From: Qipengyuania flavescens
GTDB taxonomy: Bacteria > Pseudomonadota > Alphaproteobacteria > Sphingomonadales > Sphingomonadaceae
Assembly (NCBI RefSeq): GCF_029688735.1
Contig: NZ_JARULD010000002.1
Span: forward strand, 806,001-870,000
Direction: 5' to 3'
DNA: 64,000 nt
Position 1 is the stretch's first letter. Each line of letters opens with the position of its first letter. Below the pieces are notes generated by a model. That model saw only the letters and a list, made by a program, of their open reading frames with translations. It was not told the DNA's origin and searched no databases. The translations under genes were made by a program, and so were the position numbers. Below, piece after piece: positions 1-8,757 of the stretch.

Positions 1-559
<559 letters not shown>

Positions 560-622
560 CTACGGGCGGAACCACTCGGCGGCTCGTTCGAGTGGTGGTG
601 TGTTAGGTGTGTTACGCACGGG

Positions 623-652
623 ATATAGGAGCGGTTTTGCTTGGCACAAGGG
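623..652 (-). promoter_or_regulatory. Candidate dnaK promoter, heat-shock-like
   Basis: Read on the minus strand, CCCTTG is followed after 18 bases by CTATAT, about 110 bases upstream of the dnaK start. A CTTG-type -35 with an AT-rich -10 fits RpoH- or sigma-70-type promoters of alphaproteobacteria. No CIRCE repeat (the HrcA operator) is visible between it and dnaK. Confidence 0.4.
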
Positions 653-699
653 ACCCCCGCGGCTAGTTTTCAAAGCTTGTTGGACACGGAGGCCAATCC

Positions 700-1182
700 A
701 TGAATTTCGCGCGTTTCGCCCCTTATGCTGTTGCCGTCGCAGCCTTTTCGGTCGCTGCCTGCTCCGATGGCGGAGATGCGCCGGAAGCCGCTGCGGATGC
801 GAACCCGACAGGGCTGGAAGTATCCAATGCGCGGCTCGTGCTGCCGGCCGTTTCCGGCAATCCCGCCGCGATCTATTTCGAAGTGACCAACGCCGGCGAG
901 CGCAATGTCGCCATCCGCAGCGCGTCGGTCGAAGGCGCCAGCAGCGCCCAGATCCACGACACGACGGAGTGGAGCGGTGAGATGGTCATGGGCGAAATGG
1001 GCCCGCTGACACTGAATGTGGGCGACAGCGCGAGCTTCGAACCGGGCGGCAAGCATGTCATGGCGTTCGACCTCGATCCTGCGCTCGAAGCAGGCGGCAC
1101 GACAGCGATGACGCTGACCGTTGCGGGTGGCAAGAGCATGACCACCGATGTCGAGATCGTCGCTGCCGGGGATGATCGCTGA
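700..1182 (+). CDS. Periplasmic copper chaperone PCu(A)C-like lipoprotein
   Basis: A 160-residue exported protein. A short hydrophobic signal ends in a lipobox (SVAAC, Cys21), so it should be a lipoprotein facing the periplasm. The body matches the PCu(A)C (DUF461) family, which carries Cu(I) for cytochrome oxidase CuA assembly. The metal motif H-X10-M-X21-H-X-M is complete: His86, Met97, His119, Met121. It is read away from dnaK. Its stop codon lies just inside the likely start of the next gene, so the two are probably translated from one message. The copper role is inferred from the motif; no other copper gene is nearby. Confidence 0.9.
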   Translation: MNFARFAPYAVAVAAFSVAACSDGGDAPEAAADANPTGLEVSNARLVLPAVSGNPAAIYFEVTNAGERNVAIRSASVEGASSAQIHDTTEWSGEMVMGEMGPLTLNVGDSASFEPGGKHVMAFDLDPALEAGGTTAMTLTVAGGKSMTTDVEIVAAGDDR

Positions 1183-1721
1183 GCGGACCGACCGACACGC
1201 TCGGCCTCGAGAGCCATCCGGACGAGCGCGCTGCATCTTGTCCTGCCGGTGGCGAGCGCCCTCTGACGCCCGGCGAGATCGCCCTGGCGCGCACCGTTTT
1301 CGGCGATGCCATCGATTACGATCGGGTCACCATCAAACGCCGCAAGTGGTTTCCGTTTCAGCCACGCCGGGTCACCATGGCCCCGCGCGGCCACCTGCAC
1401 TTCCATCCGCATAGCGAAGCCTATTGCGACGATTTCAGCACGGCTAGCCTGACGCGACAGGGCCTGTTCATTCACGAACTGGTCCACGTCTGGCAGGTCC
1501 AGACCAAGGGCCGCTGGTATCTCGTCACGCGCCGCATGCCGTGGGCACGCTACGACTATGCGCTTAAGCCCGGATGGGGGCTGGAGCGGTACGGGATCGA
1601 GCAGCAGGCAGAAATCGTGAAACACGCCTTCTGGCTGAGGAACGGTATGCGGGTCGCAGGCGCACCCGATGTTTCGGCCTACGACCTTCTCGTCAGGTTT
1701 CGTGGAGCGGCGCAGCGCTAA
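1179..1721 (+). CDS. Zincin-like 'vgr-related' protein, probable CTG start
   Basis: A 180-residue protein with HELVH (residues 99-103), an HExxH zinc-binding motif typical of metallopeptidase folds, in the context FIHELVHVWQ. It resembles the small proteins annotated 'vgr related' in sphingomonads; function unknown. The frame stays coding-like well upstream of its first ATG (1377): LTPGEIALARTVFGDAIDY precedes it and looks like family sequence. No ATG, GTG or TTG exists in frame between the upstream stop at 1173 and 1377. A CTG at 1179, eight bases after GGGGAT and overlapping the preceding stop codon, is the best candidate. A frameshift from ATG 1172 is the alternative. Read from ATG 1377 it would be 114 residues and lose the conserved N-terminus. 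Confidence 0.7.
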   Translation: MSGPTDTLGLESHPDERAASCPAGGERPLTPGEIALARTVFGDAIDYDRVTIKRRKWFPFQPRRVTMAPRGHLHFHPHSEAYCDDFSTASLTRQGLFIHELVHVWQVQTKGRWYLVTRRMPWARYDYALKPGWGLERYGIEQQAEIVKHAFWLRNGMRVAGAPDVSAYDLLVRFRGAAQR

Positions 1722-1785
1722 AAGGCTAAAAGGGGCCGCCCATCGATAGCGACAAGCGACCCCCTAACCGGTTCGAGATGTGTTC

Positions 1786-2076
1786 CTACCAGTAGCGTGC
1801 GTAGCGATCGTCGTAGCGGCAGTCGTCGTCCACGTAACGGCCATCGCCATAATAACCGTCGCAGCGGTCGTTCTTGTCGGTGGCGTAACCGACCACGCCG
1901 CCGATGGCCGCTCCGGCGAGGGCGTAGGTCTTGATATCTTCACCAAGGATTGCGCCTAATCCGGCACCTGCTGCGGCACCGGCCGCAGCACCTTCCACGC
2001 CGTAGTTCTGCGCGCATGCGCCCAGCGAAAGGGTCGATAGTGCCAGCGCAGGCGCGAGCATGAGCTTCGTCTTCAT
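1786..2076 (-). CDS. Glycine-zipper lipoprotein
   Basis: A 96-residue outer-envelope protein. The signal peptide ends in LGAC (lipobox). It is followed by a glycine/alanine-rich zipper (EGAAAGAAAGAGLGAILG, then ALAGAAIGGVVGYATD) of the glycine-zipper 2TM type, and a polar tail rich in Tyr and Asp with paired cysteines. Such proteins are small membrane-associated lipoproteins related to the 17-kDa/SlyB group. It stands alone between a convergent gene on the left and a co-directional DUF885 gene on the right. Role unknown. Confidence 0.85.
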   Translation of the reverse strand: MKTKLMLAPALALSTLSLGACAQNYGVEGAAAGAAAGAGLGAILGEDIKTYALAGAAIGGVVGYATDKNDRCDGYYGDGRYVDDDCRYDDRYARYW

Positions 2077-2139
2077 GAATGTTCTCCGTCTTGCATCCCT
2101 GTTGAAGACACTACGGAGAGGTGCGCCGCATGTTCCGGC

Positions 2140-3891
2140 TCAGTTGTAGGTTACGCCGGGCAGGCCCTGGCCGCCATCGGCGATGAATGCGTCGATCCGC
2201 TCTTCCAGAACGGGCAGCGGGACCGAGCCAAGTGCCAGCACGACATCGTGGAACTTGCGGATATCGAAATCCTCGCCAAGCTCGGCCTCGGCCTTGGCGC
2301 GCACGCGGCGGATGGTCATCTCGCCGAGTTTGTAAGCGAGCGCCTGACCCGGCCAGCTGATGTAGCGATCGACCTCCGTGCCGACCTCGTGCTCCGATAA
2401 GGCCGTGCGCGAAGCGAGGTAATCCATCGCGCGCTCCCGGCTCCAGCCGTATTGATGGATGCCCGTGTCGATCACCAGCCGCACCGCGCGCCACATCTCG
2501 TAGCTGAGCTGGCCGAAACGTTCGTAGGGCGTGCGGTAGATGCCCATCTCGTTGCCGAGATATTCGGTATAGAGCCCCCACCCCTCGCCGAAGCCTGAGA
2601 AATAGGTTTGGCGGCGGAACGGCGGTGCCGCGTCCCGCTCCAGCGCGATCGCTGCCTGGAAGGAATGGCCGGGGGCGCATTCGTGCATGGTAAGCGCCGG
2701 AATATTGTAGACCGGGCGCGACGGCAGGTCGTAGGTGTTGATCTGGCAGAACTCTAGCCCGCCCCTGCCCGCGGTGTAGAACGGGGCGATGGCCGGATCG
2801 ACCGGCCGAATGCCATGGCGATAGCGCGGCAGGAAGCCGAAATACTCGCCCAGCCGGTCGTCTACCCGCTTGGCCGTATAGGCCGCGACACCCATCAGCT
2901 CGTCGGGCGTGTCGGCCACGAACTGGGGATCGGTGCGCAGGAAGGTGACGAACTCGGGCAACGTGCCCTCGAATCCGGCCTCCGCCTTCACCGTCTCCAT
3001 CTGTGCGGTGATGCGCGCCACTTCCTCGAGGCCGATCCGGTGGATCTCCTCGGCGGTCAGGTCGAGCGTCGTATATTCCCTGATCTGTTGCGCGTAATAA
3101 GCCGCACCGTCGGGAAACTCGCGCGCGCCGAGAGTGGTGCGCGTGTTCGGCAGGTATTCGTCGCGGAAGAAGGACAGCAGGTTGCTATAGGCTGGCGTTA
3201 CTGCGTCTGTGATGGCAGCCCTGCCCTCGGCCAGCAGACGCTCGCGGTCTTCGGCGGAAAAGCGCTCGGGCATCTGTCCGAAGGCGCTCCAGAACGGGCT
3301 CTGCTCGGGATCCTCGACGACATAGGCCGTCAGCGAGCGGTCGCGGCCCTCAAGCGTGACGCGCGGCACACTGAACCCGCGAGCCAGCCCCGCGCGGGCA
3401 TTGGCGGTATGCTCGGCGAAATAGCGCGGGATGTCGCGCATCCGGCCGATGTAGCGTTCATACTCCTCGACTGTCGCGAACCCGCGCGATGCAGCGAGAT
3501 AACTCCAAAAATTGTTGTCGCTGTCGAACGGCATTTCCCATTCGCGAAAGCGCGCATCGCCGATCTCGGTTTCGAGCAGGTGGCGGAACACTGCAGCATC
3601 GATGCGCCCCGCATCACTGAGCTGCGCCTCGTCCAGCGCTTCGAGCCGGGCCAGCATGGCCTCGGCGTATTCGGCTCGCGCCACCTGCGCTTCGGGTGTG
3701 ACCGATGCGAGGCTGCTGCCGGGCGACGTAGCGCCCGTCTCAGATACGACGCGTCCGGCATCCTCGATGCGTTGGTCGTACCATTGTTCGGTCAATGCCG
3801 AGAGGCGGTCGTCGGTGGCTTCCTGCGCAGCAGCAGGTAATGGAAAGGCAGCAGCGACGAGGACCGCCGCTCCGAAGATTGCAGTCCTCAT
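2140..3891 (-). CDS. DUF885 family exported peptidase-like protein
   Basis: A 583-residue protein with an N-terminal Sec signal peptide (cut probably after PLPAAAQ). It belongs to the DUF885 family, predicted metallopeptidases with a gluzincin-like core. Near residue 400 it has the family's HECAPGH motif (an HExxxxH variant of HExxH), followed by GFGEGWGLYTEYLG, which would supply the downstream glutamate ligand. Length is normal for the family. It should act in the periplasm or outside the cell, perhaps on peptides; the substrate is unknown. It lies just downstream of grpE on the same strand with a 25-base gap, so some read-through from hrcA-grpE is possible. Confidence 0.88.
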   Translation of the reverse strand: MRTAIFGAAVLVAAAFPLPAAAQEATDDRLSALTEQWYDQRIEDAGRVVSETGATSPGSSLASVTPEAQVARAEYAEAMLARLEALDEAQLSDAGRIDAAVFRHLLETEIGDARFREWEMPFDSDNNFWSYLAASRGFATVEEYERYIGRMRDIPRYFAEHTANARAGLARGFSVPRVTLEGRDRSLTAYVVEDPEQSPFWSAFGQMPERFSAEDRERLLAEGRAAITDAVTPAYSNLLSFFRDEYLPNTRTTLGAREFPDGAAYYAQQIREYTTLDLTAEEIHRIGLEEVARITAQMETVKAEAGFEGTLPEFVTFLRTDPQFVADTPDELMGVAAYTAKRVDDRLGEYFGFLPRYRHGIRPVDPAIAPFYTAGRGGLEFCQINTYDLPSRPVYNIPALTMHECAPGHSFQAAIALERDAAPPFRRQTYFSGFGEGWGLYTEYLGNEMGIYRTPYERFGQLSYEMWRAVRLVIDTGIHQYGWSRERAMDYLASRTALSEHEVGTEVDRYISWPGQALAYKLGEMTIRRVRAKAEAELGEDFDIRKFHDVVLALGSVPLPVLEERIDAFIADGGQGLPGVTYN

Positions 3892-3916
3892 CGTATCATC
3901 CCCTCGATTTCAAAGG

Positions 3917-4519
3917 TCAGTCCGGCTTTTTCGCCACGCCGACCATGGCCGGGCGCAGCAGACGGTCCTTGATCATGTAACCGGCCTGCATTTCCTGCAC
4001 GATCGTGCCGGGCTCGGCTTCGTCGGTCGGGACTTCCATCATCGCCTGGTGCTGGTTCGGGTCGAGCGGCATGCCGGTCGAAGCGATCCGCGTGATGCCG
4101 TTCTGGGTGAAGACCTTCTCCAGCTCGCGCTGGGTCGCTTCGATCCCGGCGATAAAGTGCTTGGACTTTTCGTTCTCGCGCAATTCTTCCGGGATATGGT
4201 CGAGCGCGCGGGCGAGGTTGTCGGACACACTCAGGATGTCGCGGGCAAAGCCGGTCGCGGCATAGTTACGTGCGTCCTGCACTTCCTTCTCGAGGCGGCG
4301 GCGCACGTTCTGCGTGTCGGCGCGCGCATAAAGCACGTCCTGCATCGCGGCTTCGAGATCCGCTTTCAGCTTGGCAAGCGCCTCGTCCAGCGGGCTTTCT
4401 TCGCTCGCTTCGCCGGCCTCGCCGTCATCGCGCATGTGTTCGGGCACGCCTTCCATCTCGCGCGCCACTTCTTCATCGACCGCCTTCTCCTGCGGTTCGT
4501 TCTTGTTCTCTTCGGTCAC
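3917..4519 (-). CDS. grpE: Nucleotide exchange factor GrpE
   Basis: A 200-residue cytosolic cochaperone that releases ADP from DnaK. An acidic, flexible N-terminus and a long coiled coil (about residues 45-110, including LYARADTQNVRRRLEKE) are followed by the beta-wing head containing NPNQHQAMMEVP and the closing GYMIKDRLLRPAMVGVAK, all diagnostic for GrpE. It lies 12 bases downstream of hrcA and is very likely co-transcribed with it, the usual hrcA-grpE pair of alphaproteobacteria. Confidence 0.97.
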   Translation of the reverse strand: MTEENKNEPQEKAVDEEVAREMEGVPEHMRDDGEAGEASEESPLDEALAKLKADLEAAMQDVLYARADTQNVRRRLEKEVQDARNYAATGFARDILSVSDNLARALDHIPEELRENEKSKHFIAGIEATQRELEKVFTQNGITRIASTGMPLDPNQHQAMMEVPTDEAEPGTIVQEMQAGYMIKDRLLRPAMVGVAKKPD

Positions 4520-4531
4520 TGGTAAACCCTG

Positions 4532-5575
4532 TCAGCCTATGCGTTTGCCCAAGGATCGGGCCGTGAAATCCACCATGGGGACGACTCGCGCGTAATTCAA
4601 CCGGGTCGGGCCGATCACGCCCAGCACGCCGACGACCTTGCCCTCGCGGTCGCGATAAGGCGAGGCGATTACGGACGAACCAGACAGCGAAAAGAGCCGG
4701 TTCTCGCTGCCGATGAAAATGCGCATGGCCTCGGCGCGGCGGGCGCGTTCGAGCAGGGCGGACACCGACTGCTTGCTTTCGAGGTCGTCGAGCAGCGAGC
4801 GCACCCGTTCGATATCGGACAGCGCGGTGTCATCGAGCAAGTTCGCCTGACCGCGCACGATCAGCACCGGGCGATGGCTCGCATCCTCGCTCCATGTCGC
4901 GAGACCGCGTTGCACGAGATCGCGACTGGCCTCGTCGAGCGCGGATTTGCCCGAAACGATCTCGGCTTCGACAAGCTTGGCCGCCTCGGCCAAAGTGCGG
5001 CCCGATGTTCGCGCGGTAAGGTAATTGCTCGCCTGTTCGAGCGAGGTGCCCAACGCCTCGGCCGGAAGCGCCAGCACGCGGTTCTCGATGTGCCCGTCCT
5101 CGCCCACCAGCACCGCGAGGACGCGATTGGCGTCTAGCGCGGTCAGCGAAACCTGCGCCAGCCTCGGCTCGCGTGTCGGGACCATCACCATGCCTGCCGC
5201 GCCCGACAGGTCGGACAAAAGGGCAGAGGTTTCCTCCAGCGCCCGCTCGATCGGGCCGGGCTCGCCAAGGCGCTGCTCGATGGCGGCGCGCTCTTCTCGC
5301 GTCGGTTCGGCGACCTGCATCATCGCGTCGACGAACAGGCGCAAGCCCGTCTCGGTCGGCATTCGCCCGGCGCTGGTATGCGGGGCAGCCAGAAGGCCGC
5401 GCTGCTCCAACTCCGCCAGCACCGAACGGATCGAGGCGGGTGACAGATTGAGGCCGCCGTCCGATGCGAGCGCCTTCGAGCCGACTGGTTGCCCGCTATC
5501 GAGATAGCCTTCTACCACAAGGCGGAAAATATCCCGCGCGCGGTCGGACAGGTCGGTGAGCGGCGGCGAATTCAT
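4532..5575 (-). CDS. hrcA: Heat-inducible transcription repressor HrcA
   Basis: A 347-residue repressor of groESL-type heat-shock operons that binds CIRCE elements. A winged-helix DNA-binding domain spans about residues 1-100 (GYLDSGQPVGSKALA, LSPASIRSVLAELEQRGLL), followed by the GAF-like domain and the closing IGPTRLNYARVVPMVDFTA motif. First gene of the hrcA-grpE pair. No CIRCE-like repeat is visible in front of it, so autoregulation by CIRCE is not supported here. A promoter-like sequence lies unusually close to the start codon. Confidence 0.97.
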   Translation of the reverse strand: MNSPPLTDLSDRARDIFRLVVEGYLDSGQPVGSKALASDGGLNLSPASIRSVLAELEQRGLLAAPHTSAGRMPTETGLRLFVDAMMQVAEPTREERAAIEQRLGEPGPIERALEETSALLSDLSGAAGMVMVPTREPRLAQVSLTALDANRVLAVLVGEDGHIENRVLALPAEALGTSLEQASNYLTARTSGRTLAEAAKLVEAEIVSGKSALDEASRDLVQRGLATWSEDASHRPVLIVRGQANLLDDTALSDIERVRSLLDDLESKQSVSALLERARRAEAMRIFIGSENRLFSLSGSSVIASPYRDREGKVVGVLGVIGPTRLNYARVVPMVDFTARSLGKRIG

Positions 5576-5582
5576 TCCCTCT

Positions 5583-5610
5583 ATCTAGCCCGTCCCCTTG
5601 CGGCCTCAAG
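5583..5610 (-). promoter_or_regulatory. Candidate hrcA promoter, very close to the start codon
   Basis: On the minus strand CTTGAG and CTAGAT are separated by 16 bases. The -10-like hexamer ends 7 bases before the hrcA ATG, so transcription would begin almost at the start codon (near-leaderless). CTTGA is the -35 core of RpoH promoters. Single-site inference. Confidence 0.35.
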
Positions 5611-5660
5611 ACCCTTGCGCCAAACGCACACGCGAGATTCGACTGCATTGGAGAAAGAGA

Positions 5661-6377
5661 ATGCGACCTTCAGGACGCGCGCCCGACGAAATGCGCGCCA
5701 TCACCATCGAGACCGGCTACACCAAGCATGCCGAGGGCAGCTGCCTGATCAGCTTCGGCGAAACGCGCGTGCTGTGCACCGCCAGCGTCGAAGAACGCAT
5801 CCCGCCGTGGCTGCGCGGCAAGGGCGAGGGCTGGGTCACCGGCGAATATTCGATGCTCCCGCGTGCGACCCACACCCGCGGCCAGCGCGAGGCCGCCAAG
5901 GGCAAGCAGAGCGGGCGTACGCAGGAAATCCAGCGCCTTATCGGCCGTTCCTTGCGCGCCGTGGTCGATCACAAAAAGCTCGGCGAGCGGCAGATCACAC
6001 TCGATTGCGATGTGATCCAGGCCGACGGCGGGACGCGCACGGCCTCGATTTCTGGAGCGTGGGTTGCGCTGCGGCTCGCAGTCGATGGACTGATGAAGTC
6101 TGGTGCGATCACGCAGGATCCCATCACCGCCAAGGTCGCGGCAATTTCCTGCGGCGTCTATCAGGGCACGCCGGTGCTCGACCTCGATTACCCCGAGGAC
6201 AGCAATGCCGATGCCGATGCGAACTTTGTCCTGATCGAAGGCGGCAAGATCGCCGAGGCTCAGGCCACCGCAGAGGGCGCGCCCTATGACGAGGAAGCGT
6301 TCCTGCGCCTCTTGCGGCTCGCCCAAATGGGCTGCGCGCAAATCTTCAAGGCACAGGACGAGGCGACGCGCAAATGA
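5661..6377 (+). CDS. rph: Ribonuclease PH
   Basis: Phosphorolytic 3'-to-5' exoribonuclease that trims tRNA 3' ends. The 238 residues match the normal length. Diagnostic segments are the N-terminal [28 protein letters not shown], the arginine-rich [15 protein letters not shown], and [19 protein letters not shown]. The start is the ATG preceded by a GGAGAAAGAG ribosome site; an in-frame upstream ATG (5598) has no such site and would add 21 unconserved residues. The stop overlaps the next gene (ATGA), so rph and rdgB are translationally coupled. It is divergent from hrcA. Confidence 0.97.
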   Translation: MRPSGRAPDEMRAITIETGYTKHAEGSCLISFGETRVLCTASVEERIPPWLRGKGEGWVTGEYSMLPRATHTRGQREAAKGKQSGRTQEIQRLIGRSLRAVVDHKKLGERQITLDCDVIQADGGTRTASISGAWVALRLAVDGLMKSGAITQDPITAKVAAISCGVYQGTPVLDLDYPEDSNADADANFVLIEGGKIAEAQATAEGAPYDEEAFLRLLRLAQMGCAQIFKAQDEATRK

Positions 6378-7000
6378 CCCGCCGCCTCGGTTCCGGAAGC
6401 CTCGTGATTGCGACGCATAATGCGGGCAAGCTCAAAGAGATATCCGCGTTGCTGGAACCGCATGGCGTAAAATGCCTCTCGGCAGGCTCTCTCGGCTTGC
6501 CGGAGCCCGCCGAAACCGGCACGACCTTCGTCCAGAATGCGCTGATCAAGGCGCGGGCCTCGGCGGAGGCATCGGGTCTCGTCGCGCTAGCCGACGACAG
6601 CGGTCTGGCGGTCGACGCGCTGGACGGGCGGCCGGGTGTTTACACAGCGGATTGGGCCGAGCGGCAGTGGTTCGAGGGCGAACCGGGCCGCGACTGGTAC
6701 ATGGCCATGGGCAAGGTCGAGGGGATGCTACAGGAAAAAGGCGGGGGTGCGCCTCGTTCCTGTGCGTTTCATTGCGTCCTCGCCCTCGCCTGGCCCGACG
6801 GGGAGTACGCGGTCTACGAGGGCAAGGCTCCCGGCACGTTTACATGGCCCCCGCGCGGAACGATGGGCTTCGGCTACGATCCCGTCTTCGTGCCGGTCGG
6901 GCGTGAGCAGACTTTCGCCGAGCTCGACCCGGCAGAAAAACATGCCATCAGCCACAGGGCCGAAGCCTTCAAGAAACTAGTGGCCGAGCAGTTCGGCTGA
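6374..7000 (+). CDS. rdgB: dITP/XTP pyrophosphatase (RdgB/HAM1)
   Basis: House-cleaning enzyme that hydrolyses non-canonical purine nucleoside triphosphates such as dITP and XTP to the monophosphate. The family pattern is complete over 208 residues: [12 protein letters not shown] at the N-terminus, [35 protein letters not shown] and [10 protein letters not shown] near the end. It overlaps rph by 4 bases and is followed by hemW on the same strand beyond an opposing CAP-domain gene. Confidence 0.97.
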   Translation: MTRRLGSGSLVIATHNAGKLKEISALLEPHGVKCLSAGSLGLPEPAETGTTFVQNALIKARASAEASGLVALADDSGLAVDALDGRPGVYTADWAERQWFEGEPGRDWYMAMGKVEGMLQEKGGGAPRSCAFHCVLALAWPDGEYAVYEGKAPGTFTWPPRGTMGFGYDPVFVPVGREQTFAELDPAEKHAISHRAEAFKKLVAEQFG

Positions 7001-7003
7001 GGA

Positions 7004-7564
7004 TCAATAGGCTTTGCGGCCCCAAACATTTCCGGCGGGCCAGTATCGACAGACCAGCACGTCGTTGCCGCGCGCGGTAATCCAGGCGCAACCGACCTCC
7101 TGCGTATCGCGCCACACGACCTGCGTGTAATGCGCGACGTCGGCCCAGTTACCGGTGCGCGAGATGTGCGGGAAATCGCCGTGGCGGTAATGTTTCTTCT
7201 CTTCGATGAAGAGACCGACCGCGGTGTCTACGGACCAGTTGCCGGCGGTGCCCATCCAGAGGTTTTCGCCCGTTCCGTTGCGCACTGCCCGATCGGCATG
7301 CTGGAGCCGGCCCTTGCGGGACAGCTCATGCGCCCACTGTTCGGCTTCGCGCTCCAGATGCACGTTCCATTTCAGTGCAGGCAATCGCAAGCGCTGGCGC
7401 TCTGCATTGTGAAGATGCAATATGCGTGCGGCGGTATGCACGTTGCTCGAAGAAGCGTTGTGCGAAGACGCGCTTGCGGCGACGCCGACCCCCGTGGCAC
7501 ATAGCAAACTCACAGCGCCGACCATCGGCGCTATCCATTTTTTCGACCCGTCCATGCAGGCCAT
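7004..7564 (-). CDS. CAP (SCP/PR-1) domain exported protein
   Basis: About 186 residues with an N-terminal hydrophobic signal (WIAPMVGAVSLLCATGVGVAA). The CAP domain carries HNAERQRLRLPALKW, the cavity segment GENLWMG, and HYTQVVWRDTQEVGCA, which are the CAP signature regions. Bacterial CAP proteins are secreted or periplasmic with unclear biochemistry (proposed lipid or small-ligand binding). The start is uncertain: ATG at 7564 or 7555 both give a good signal peptide. An upstream in-frame ATG (7615) would overlap divergent hemW. It sits between rdgB and hemW, facing both. Confidence 0.88.
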   Translation of the reverse strand: MACMDGSKKWIAPMVGAVSLLCATGVGVAASASSHNASSSNVHTAARILHLHNAERQRLRLPALKWNVHLEREAEQWAHELSRKGRLQHADRAVRNGTGENLWMGTAGNWSVDTAVGLFIEEKKHYRHGDFPHISRTGNWADVAHYTQVVWRDTQEVGCAWITARGNDVLVCRYWPAGNVWGRKAY

Positions 7565-7602
7565 GTTTTCGCCCGCAGGGTTAAGATAAGCTGAAGGCGA
7601 TC

Positions 7603-8757
7603 TTGGCGCGTGCACTCTACATCCACTGGCCGTTTTGCCTCGCGAAATGCCCTTATTGCGACTTCAACAGCCACGTTCGCGCAACACATGACGATGATGC
7701 GTGGCGGGAGGCCCTGCTTGCCGACATGCGCCATGAAGCGTCCTCGATCCGGTCTGAAGAGAAGCTCGCAAGTATCTTCTTCGGCGGGGGAACGCCCTCG
7801 TTGATGCCCCCTGCCCTGGTCGCCGAATTGCTCCGCGAGGCCGAAAGGCTTTGGGGTTTCCAGAGCGACATCGAGATTACGCTGGAGGCCAATCCATCCT
7901 CGGTCGAAGCCGCCAATTTCGCGGCGCTTGCAGCTGTGGGGATCAATCGCGTCTCGCTCGGCATCCAAAGCCTGCGCGACGAGGCGTTGCGTTTTCTCGG
8001 TCGGTTGCACGGTGTGAGCGAGGCGTTGAAATCCGTCGAAACCGCGCAAAAGCACTTCGATCGCGTATCCATTGACCTCATATACGCTCGGCCGAAGCAG
8101 ACCGTTGCGGAATGGCGCATCGAGTTGTCCGAGGCTCTAGCCTTGGGGACAAGCCATATGTCGCTCTACCAGTTGACCATCGAGCCGGCGACGCGCTTTG
8201 TCACAGACGTCCGGCGCGGGATTTTCGACCCATTGGAGGACGATCGCGGAGCCGATCTTTATGCGCTGACGCAGGAGATGACGTCAGCGGCGGGTCTGCC
8301 GGCTTACGAAATCAGCAACCATGCAAGGCCCGGCGAGGAGAGCCGCCACAACCTTACCTACTGGCGTTACGAGGATTATGCCGGGATCGGCCCCGGCGCG
8401 CATGGCCGGCGCGGTGGCGTCGCGACGACACGCCATCGCAAGCCGGAGAACTACCTCGCTGCGGTCAAGCGGCAGGCGCACGGCATAGCCGAAGCGCGCG
8501 ATCTCGATGCAGCCGAGCAATTGTCCGAGGCGCTGCTCATGGGTTTGCGCCTCGCCGAAGGCATCGACGTCACGGCGCTCTCCCGCCGTTTCGGTCTCGA
8601 CGCCGAAGGGGCGATCGAGCGCGACAAGCTCGCGCTCTACGCGAACCTCGGAATGGTCTGGCAGCGCGGCAGCCGCATTGGCGTCACGCCGCAAGGCATG
8701 CCGCTGCTCGATGCGCTGCTGGGCGAGCTGGTGTCGGCCGACCTCGTGACGTCATGA
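7603..8757 (+). CDS. hemW: Radical SAM heme chaperone HemW
   Basis: A 384-residue radical-SAM protein formerly annotated as oxygen-independent coproporphyrinogen oxidase and now viewed as a heme chaperone. The iron-sulfur motif CLAKCPYCDF (CxxxCxxC) sits right at the N-terminus after ALYIHWPF. FFGGGTPSLM, EANPSSVE, NRVSLGIQSL and the C-terminal HemN-like domain (HNLTYWRYEDYAGIGPGAHG) are typical. The start is TTG: the frame begins (M)ARALYIHWP, preceded by GAAGGCG. It overlaps the next gene by 4 bases. Confidence 0.95.
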   Translation: MARALYIHWPFCLAKCPYCDFNSHVRATHDDDAWREALLADMRHEASSIRSEEKLASIFFGGGTPSLMPPALVAELLREAERLWGFQSDIEITLEANPSSVEAANFAALAAVGINRVSLGIQSLRDEALRFLGRLHGVSEALKSVETAQKHFDRVSIDLIYARPKQTVAEWRIELSEALALGTSHMSLYQLTIEPATRFVTDVRRGIFDPLEDDRGADLYALTQEMTSAAGLPAYEISNHARPGEESRHNLTYWRYEDYAGIGPGAHGRRGGVATTRHRKPENYLAAVKRQAHGIAEARDLDAAEQLSEALLMGLRLAEGIDVTALSRRFGLDAEGAIERDKLALYANLGMVWQRGSRIGVTPQGMPLLDALLGELVSADLVTS

